DNA of 64,000 nucleotides, taken from contig NC_087069.1 in NCBI RefSeq assembly GCF_963678635.1, forward strand, positions 36,623,959 to 36,687,958, in the 5' to 3' direction. Made by a program: the position numbers and the translations under genes. The notes beneath the pieces are model-generated. The model had not been told where the DNA came from. It made no database searches and worked only from the letters and a program-made list of their open reading frames with translations. Source of the DNA: Symsagittifera roscoffensis. Lineage: Eukaryota > Xenacoelomorpha > Acoela > Convolutidae. Positions 57,945-64,000 of this stretch are shown piece after piece; within the stretch, counting starts at the first letter, position 1, and the number at the start of each line of letters is the position of its first letter.

Positions 57945-59220
57945 GACCATTCAATCGATTATAATCCATTATAATCCAACATTTTTAGAGAAATTAAATC
58001 GAATATAATTCATTTAAAGTCCATTGAAGTGGATGATGATAGGATTTTAGTGGATTATAATCTCCATTAATTTTTTCCAAAGTTTCTGCAAAATTTGCGT
58101 TTTTTTGTATTTCCAAACCTACTCACATTTATTTGGATTTTGCAAAACCATATCCCTCACACATTATATTATACCCTGTTTTTCTAATACCCAAGAGTTT
58201 ACACCCATCCCCCACCGTTATCCGCACGCCTATCTCCACCCCCACTTATGCCAACCCGCTTACCCTCACCCCCAATTAACCCTCACCTACCATAAACCCA
58301 ACACACAAGACTCCCCTCACCCACACCTACTTGACACTCCCTTAAGCTTTTTTTGGGTGCGTAAAAATTTGTAGGGTGATAAGGGGGTTGTTAAAGAAGC
58401 TTACGTGTACGGTATTTTTCACGCACTTATACGGTAAGTATCGGTAAGTATTAGTAAGGGGTAAGTGCTGAGGTGGCGGTAGAAGAAGTAAGTAAGAATG
58501 GTTGGAGTTAGTGTGAAGTATTTAGAGGGAGCGTGAACAAATAGAAAAAGAATGCTCGTATCAAGGCGAAGCCCTGAATGTTCCGACCGCCTTTAAGGTT
58601 TGTGGAGCAGTAATATCATAAACAAAAAAAAAGAACGAAAACTTTTTCTCTAAAAATTGAACTTTTTTCTAGGAAAATCATCCCCCCACACGCCATGCCA
58701 TATAAAGTACAAAACAGTAGATATCGCTCCTTGTAACAAATCAATTATGGAAAATAAGCTCCGTTCAACCAATTTGGAACGATTTATAAGACGGATTTAA
58801 TCTCCGCTTTAGCGTTAATAGCGTGAATTATATCGCGCGTTAATTGTCCCAAATTGGTCAAAATGGCCAAAATGGCAATCTTTAAACCCCCATAACTTTA
58901 CGAAAAATAATCACAGGTAGAATATTTTTTCAAATTTAAGCTCAAAACAACAATACATTTCGATTGATATTTAAAAATGCCGTCAAAAATGGCTAGTTAA
59001 AAAGTCGAAATTTGTCTGAAGAAAAAAAATCCACCATGAGCACAAATATTCCCTTAAGGCAGTCGGAACATTCAGGGCTTTGCCCTGATACGAGCAGTCT
59101 TGTTTGTTTTATAAACGATTTTTAACACTTTATAATCGATTATTTTTGAGCTTTATGGAGACAGACCATGGAAATACATTATAATTGGTTATCCTCCATG
59201 GAACCTCATTGATGGGCGTG
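57945..59220. mobile_element. Family C copy interrupted by family A
   Basis: The left part has aatcgattataatccattat repeats and a CCC-rich body (58,200-58,340). The right part (59,108-59,220) has the returning tataatcgattatttttgag and the inverted end tccatggaacctcattgatgggcg. Family A sits between them at 58,545-59,108, so A inserted into C. Confidence 0.55.
58545..59108 (+). mobile_element. Family A copy with both ends
   Basis: The left end module ctcgtatcaaggcgaagccc, gaatgttccgaccgcc is mirrored at the right end by ggcagtcggaacattcaggg, ccctgatacgagcagtc, giving terminal inverted repeats of about 50 bp. The body carries caaccaatttggaacgattt at 58,767, gcgtgaattatatcgcgcgt near 58,821, and a duplicated aaaatggcc word. 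No coding capacity is seen. Confidence 0.75.
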
Positions 59221-62090
59221 TTAAAATTTCCCCGATCTTTTTGGTATAGAATCAATTACTAAAATTGGCTCTTGATTTATTCTAGGTGCTAACGCTGCCA
59301 AATTGTTTTGTGACAAGCAAAGATTGAACAAGGCGCTGGACAAAATGTTTGCAAAAAGCTCAAAAAATGGTTTGAAACTTTTCTTTACAGCCGCAACGCC
59401 ATTTTACAGAAGACATTAGAAAAGTTAATCTGAAATAAACTTTATGTTCTTGAATGAAAAAATCCGATCTATGAGCACGTTTCATTTTGAATTAAAACTG
59501 AGATTTCGTAGATTTGTTTTTTTGTTAGCCCAATTATATCATATCAGTTTCGTTTATTTTGTATCTACCGATTGTTTAACAAATATAAGAAACATTAAAC
59601 GTTTCTAATTTTTTCCAAGTCCTTCGTGTTTATGCATGCTCTAATCAAAACTACTCTTGTTGTTACGACCACTCGAAGAGTGAAAAGAATCTATGAATTC
59701 AGAACGGTTAGTTTTTCCAGCCAGCTTAGACCACTGCAAAAAAAGTTGGTAGAGATCTAATTGAGGTATTGTATTGAAGATTTTAGTCGTGGTTAGATTC
59801 TACAAAAATTGAGAAGGAGTCGATTAATTATTAAATGCGCTTTTTTGGGCTTTTTTTGGAAAATTATGACAAAAAAAATTGCGTTTTTTTTGGCGCGCGC
59901 TCCCCCTCAAAGTTAGTATATATTGGCGCCAAAGGCGCCTCTAGAAAAATTTTAGGGTCGGTCGGCCAAAAATAGTTTTCTTAAAAAGTACCAAAGGGGG
60001 ACCCTTTGGGTCGGCAGGCGGTCGAATCCCTGAGGAGGGGGGGGGGCGTCAATCATTTTGCTGAAATTACTTCATTTTTTCTGCCAAGTTTCTTTTTTTA
60101 ACTAATTTACCAAAAATTGGCACTATGGGCACTAAATTTTTGAAAAAATTGGAAGTTTTCATCCGGTTTTTGTATCTAATGTTTCTATACCTTTTAGTAC
60201 TTTATACTTTTTGAGTTTATCGTGATACTTTTTCACGTTTTATAATTTTAGTATTTAAAAAAAACTGAAAAGTTTATTAGTTTGATTTTGATGCCCCCTA
60301 TAAAATGTCAAGTTCTATACAGTTCTGAAGAAAAAACTGAGCCTAATTAAAGTATTACTAGCAGTACTAACATTTAAGGATCTAATATTTTTTTTGTTGC
60401 AAAAAAATTTGTCGCAAGTTGATGATAAATGAATGAAAGAAGTTTGAAGTTTTTCCTAAGTAAGATTTAAATTTAGTTAAGATTTAGTTTTAATATAATT
60501 AATGTTTTGGATAGCTGCTTTTTTATTTTAGCTTTTCAACAATGTGAACTTCACATCTACTTCTCAAATCTACTTCCTGCACTTTAATTTCGCGTCGACT
60601 TTTTTTGCGCGTCATTAGATATATTTTCAATAACTGCAACTGAAAATCACCATGTATAGAGCTCAGTATCAGAATATTTGAACGCTTGTTTAACCGTCAA
60701 GTTACCCAAAATAGCCTCAGCTAGCATTGTTTTAGTCAATTGGCACAAACCCAATAAGATTGGTTGTATATCAGGGCAAAATTCTGAATGTTCCGACTGC
60801 CCTTTAACTGGTCTCGAATAGCTTTTGAGTAAAACTGTTTTAATTAACTATAATTTTTTGTACTGCCAACATCAAATGCAAGTGCTCATTTTTGAGTAAA
60901 ATTAAAATGATAATTTATTATTGGCCTCAATTCAATTTGAACCGATTGTGAGGACGAGTAAGTTTCCACAGATTCATATAATTTTGACATTCAAATACGA
61001 CAAAAAGTTTAAAATGAGCAAAAGAAAAATCAAATTTGCCAAACGAAAATTTTCGAGGAAAATTTAGAGACAATTTTCAAGAACTACAACTTTTATCTGA
61101 CTAGTACAAATTTTTTTCTCGAAAACCACAGATTTTCTGCCTATTCATCTCTAATATTAGTGAATCGATCTTAGTTGAAGCGAAATAAAAGCATATTAAA
61201 ATATTTATATATTTCAACTAAAACTTGATAACTGTTAATAATCTCTCTTTTGCTTCTACAACATTAATTATAATAATTTTTCCAAAAAAAACCTTAAATT
61301 CTAGGTTAATTCTGCTTTCTGTTTTAAAGAGTTGCTCGCTATCGAACTCTTTTGGCATGAACTATTAGGCAGAACCTGGGAGTTTTCTGAAAATAGTAAC
61401 AATTGAACGAACAATTTGCAAAGTCGGAGCTTCAAATTTTACGCAAGAAGACAAAATTTATTTACATAAACTTAACAAAGCGTAAGACCACTGCTTTTAT
61501 ATCATGGCACAAAGCTGCACTTTTTGCCTGCCGCCTCACTCACAAACTCTTAGTTGAGTTTTTTTTCCAAAAAAAAAACAGTCGAAAAAAGCTAATGTTT
61601 GAGAATTTTTTTGTTCCGACTACATTCGATGACAACGGCAAAAATTTTGTGCTCAAGGTGGTTTCAGAAACCTTTGAACTACCAATTTTTGACAATTTTT
61701 TCAATATCATTTAAAAGCTTTTGTTGCCCTGATATAAAATTTATAAACCTATTTCACCAATGATCATTATTTTGTAATTCTATGGGGTTTTGATATGGCC
61801 CATTGAGCCAAACTGAGATAATTAGGGCAAGATCAAATATTTTACTATTTCACACCGGCACATATGGCCTTCACAATAATAAAAACAAGAGAATAGTAAA
61901 GATAGCGTCGAAGGTACTTGAACCGCAGGACAACAACGATAGATTACTACAGATGACTTCAAGGTTACTGCAACTGTAGTGCCACATTCCCCCCATGGTA
62001 AAGTAACTTGATTATAGAAAAAGAGTTTCAATGCTCACTTTTGTGACATGTTAAAACAAAGGTAGTTTTTCTTTTTTTCTTTGGCTTAAG
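59221..62090. other. AT-rich DNA with repeat fragments
   Basis: It holds a hAT-like fragment (59,843-60,053, with gcgcgcgctccccctcaaag, ttggcgccaaaggcgcc and gcggtcgaatccctgagg) and a short family A end fragment (60,757-60,812). The + frame 61,403-61,714 (103 codons) has no motif or splice support. The minus stretch 61,905-61,995 is GC-richer and reads VTLPWGECGTTVAV in one frame; its phase does not fit the 57-kb exon, so I leave it as a weak exon candidate only. Confidence 0.45.
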
Positions 62091-62410
62091 TCAAAGTCCA
62101 ATCGTACTTTCCACGCTGCCTTCCTAGTTGTAGTCATTTCTAAGGCTGCATATCCGAAATTTTAACAAAACACATTTCTTTCCACTAATCACGTCTCCGT
62201 CGACTTATCCGTTTGAGTTTTGAACTTTGCCAAATTAAGATGGTACGCCCTCAGAGCTGTTTGTTTTTGGGATCGGCAATCTCCGCATCTGTACTATCTT
62301 TTTTAACTTATGGTTTTTGTATTAGATCCCCGAACCGTTTCGGTCCTTGATTTTTGTTTGCCCTATCGAGCCCACTAATTCTTCCACACTAGACTCATTG
62401 TACAAACCGT

Positions 62411-62460
62411 GTTGGGTACCTAGCCGCGTACCTAGCCGCAGTTGGGTACCTAGCCGCAGT
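62411..62460. repeat. Short tandem repeat ggtacctagccgc
   Basis: Three copies of the word ggtacctagccgc(a/g), or gtacctagccgc, occur in 50 bases. Confidence 0.85.
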
Positions 62461-62589
62461 TTCTCCGATGAGTCTTTTGTCTGATGAGTTTCTTCTGCAA
62501 TTTTTTTGAACCCCTCGCGTCAAAACTTGATCCGCGAATCTCTCACGCCTCTTATTCTTCGGGGCATGTCCTGATTTTGGAGTGCGTTA

Positions 62590-63968
62590 AGGATAGTTTC
62601 TGGTTATGTTTTTTGATCGATCTTTACCAGTTTGTCAGATACATTTGATGTCTCCGGCGGGGAGCTGCTGTGTTTGTCGTTTTTGTTTCTGAATTTCGAT
62701 TTCGGACTTATTTGACGGATTCTTGGCCTCTGCAGCCTTGCTTTTTTATGCATCCTTGGCCAAATTCTTTTTCAGTTCCGACTTCATGACTGCGCTCATC
62801 TGTTTTCGCGGCCCGTCAGTTGCTGATCTTCTGTTTTTCGGCTTCCCTCTCTTGACAGCTAAGTTGAGCCCGCTCCTCAGTTTGTCTCTTTTGACGTTAC
62901 TATTCTGGTGTTTTTTTTGCGTGCTAGTTCCTGATCTTCGGCGTGCTGCTGTTGCAGTGTTTCTCGCTCTGAGCTTCTGTCCAGAGGATGCTGGATTTCT
63001 TGGCGTTGAGTTCTTATCTTGTTTTCGTCTAATGGATTTTTGGCTTTGTCTTTCTGCCCACCTTTTGATCCAGATGTCGTCATCCCCCAATAGCGACCTT
63101 TGATTTAGCTATGTCAGTCTTACAATATATAGACTCCTCTACTGTCTCAACAGGTGTTTGCGTTTCCAATACCACCTTAACCTAGCTGATGCTTTTACGT
63201 TTTTCGTGATTCTTTATTTAGAAGACGATTCGGGGAAAGATCATATTTTGGCGTCGTCGGCTGCTCTTCAATAAAAAAGTTTCCCCCAAGAGTGCAGCGA
63301 CTCCGAGTTAGTATTGCTTGTTTTGTCTACGATTCTTCTTATTTTATTGAAGGAGTATTGTCATTCGTCAATCGGTTATTCATTTGCTTCGAGTAATGCC
63401 TTCAAGCTGTGAGCCAGCTCTCTGTCTTGTACGGATGACAGTTGCTGTTTGGAAAGCGGGCTATCTTCGCGGCTATTTTGTCCCTTCGTTACTATCTTTA
63501 GATTGTCGCGTCTGACAAATGCGTCTCCGCATTTGGCTCTCTTTGATTGCCGACCTCTCCAGAAGCTGTTTGTCTAAGCGTTCAGAATTGTTTAGGGGAA
63601 CTTTTCTCTTATGATTTTAAATTCAGTTCTTGATAGGTGGCCGAAGTGCTCCTGAAAAGGTAATCAGTGAATAGTTTTTTCCTTTGTCCATCTGAGGTGT
63701 TGTACCATCGTGCTATGGCATAATTTTATTGACGTTACACTTTTTTTTCCATTTCCAGTAACATAACACCAAGTTTTCTTTTTTTGGCGGTTTTTATGTT
63801 CAGTTCGATTAACCCAGGGCCACGATGTTCGCTAATCGAACCAAATTTTTGTTCAATGTTCTTATCGGCGTTGAGTTTTTTCTTTGCCTTTCTTTCAAAC
63901 GCAGAAAAATTATCAGTTTTTTGTTCCTGCTTTCCGTGTGTGTCAATGTAAGAGCGTAAAATTTTCAT
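62590..63968 (-). pseudogene. Decayed coding region, charged protein, function unknown
   Basis: On the minus strand the base composition turns GC-richer and purine-rich. Coding-like segments follow one another in shifting frames: FERKAKKKLNADKNIEQKFG (from 63,968), then after two stops NYAIARWYNTSDGQRKKLFT, then FQEHFGHLSRTEFKII, LNNSERLDKQLLERSAIKES (63,592 down), SPLSKQQLSSVQDRELAHSL with a stop at 63,378-63,376, GGQKDKAKNPLDENKIRTQR, and KAAEAKNPSNKSEIEIQKQK. Lysine, glutamine, glutamate and arginine dominate, and a KNP...Q.Q motif appears twice. I cannot name the family. It could be a gag-like retroelement remnant, an old cellular pseudogene, or a real gene with assembly indels. It continues off the right edge. 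Confidence 0.4.
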
Positions 63969-64000
63969 CGAAGATTTCCCCCCGTAGACTTTGTAACATT

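Noticed and set aside
58545-59108. Family A as a Helitron, because of the hairpin near one end
   Set aside because: There is no CTRRT terminus after the hairpin and no TC start, and the 58-kb copy has inverted ends at both sides.
61403-61714. 103-codon + strand frame as a small gene
   Set aside because: It is lysine/phenylalanine-rich, without a domain, a splice border or a promoter-like context, and falls in AT-rich repeat-bearing DNA.
61822-62031. Minus-strand frame with VTLPWGECGTTVAV as a 5' exon of the ZP gene
   Set aside because: It is attractive in composition, but the possible donors give the wrong phase for the 57-kb exon and no clear acceptor precedes it. It is kept only as a weak candidate in the stretch note.

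Overview
This window looks like nuclear DNA of a multicellular animal. It is AT-rich and has very low gene density. Its one clear gene is split by GT-AG introns of 0.36-5.7 kb. That gene encodes a secreted or membrane-anchored protein ending in a zona pellucida (ZP) domain, a furin-type cleavage site and a transmembrane helix, an arrangement known from metazoan extracellular-matrix proteins. The phylum cannot be fixed from sequence alone: a soft-bodied invertebrate fits, but a tunicate, cnidarian or other lineage cannot be separated by eye.

Layout. (1) Bases 1-30,470 are a satellite array of about 39 diverged monomers of about 790 bp, strongly T-rich on the + strand. Monomer types are organised into higher-order blocks with visible recent duplications. 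Every open frame there is a by-product of T/A-rich repeats. (2) Bases 30,470-35,800 are a transition zone with a 249-bp tandem duplication, dispersed repeats and a nested pair of short transposable elements. (3) Bases 35,829-57,105 hold the 3' part of a minus-strand gene. Twelve exons are recognised, about 742 residues. The order from the 5' side is a cysteine-rich segment, a fibronectin-III-like module, a jacalin/ZG16-like beta-prism module, ZP-N, ZP-C, a furin site, a second dibasic site, a transmembrane helix and a short basic tail. Ten of the eleven introns keep the reading frame with GT-AG borders; the intron between 43,361 and 49,039 misses by one base. The 5' end of the gene was not found and probably lies beyond 57.1 kb. 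(4) The introns are filled with short non-autonomous elements: a hAT-like family with CAGGGGCGGATC ends, a family with an ATAATCGATTATAAT/poly-C body, a family with a hairpin-rich end (family A), foldback elements, minisatellites and long pure G or C runs. (5) Bases 57,106-62,100 are more repeats and AT-rich DNA. (6) Bases 62,100-64,000 are richer in GC and carry minus-strand, charged, coding-like sequence broken by stops and frame changes, probably a decayed gene or retroelement.

No tRNA gene, rRNA gene, CRISPR array or bacterial-type operon was seen. Exon borders were worked out by hand from splice-site motifs and codon phase. Domain names rest on motif recognition, not on a search.
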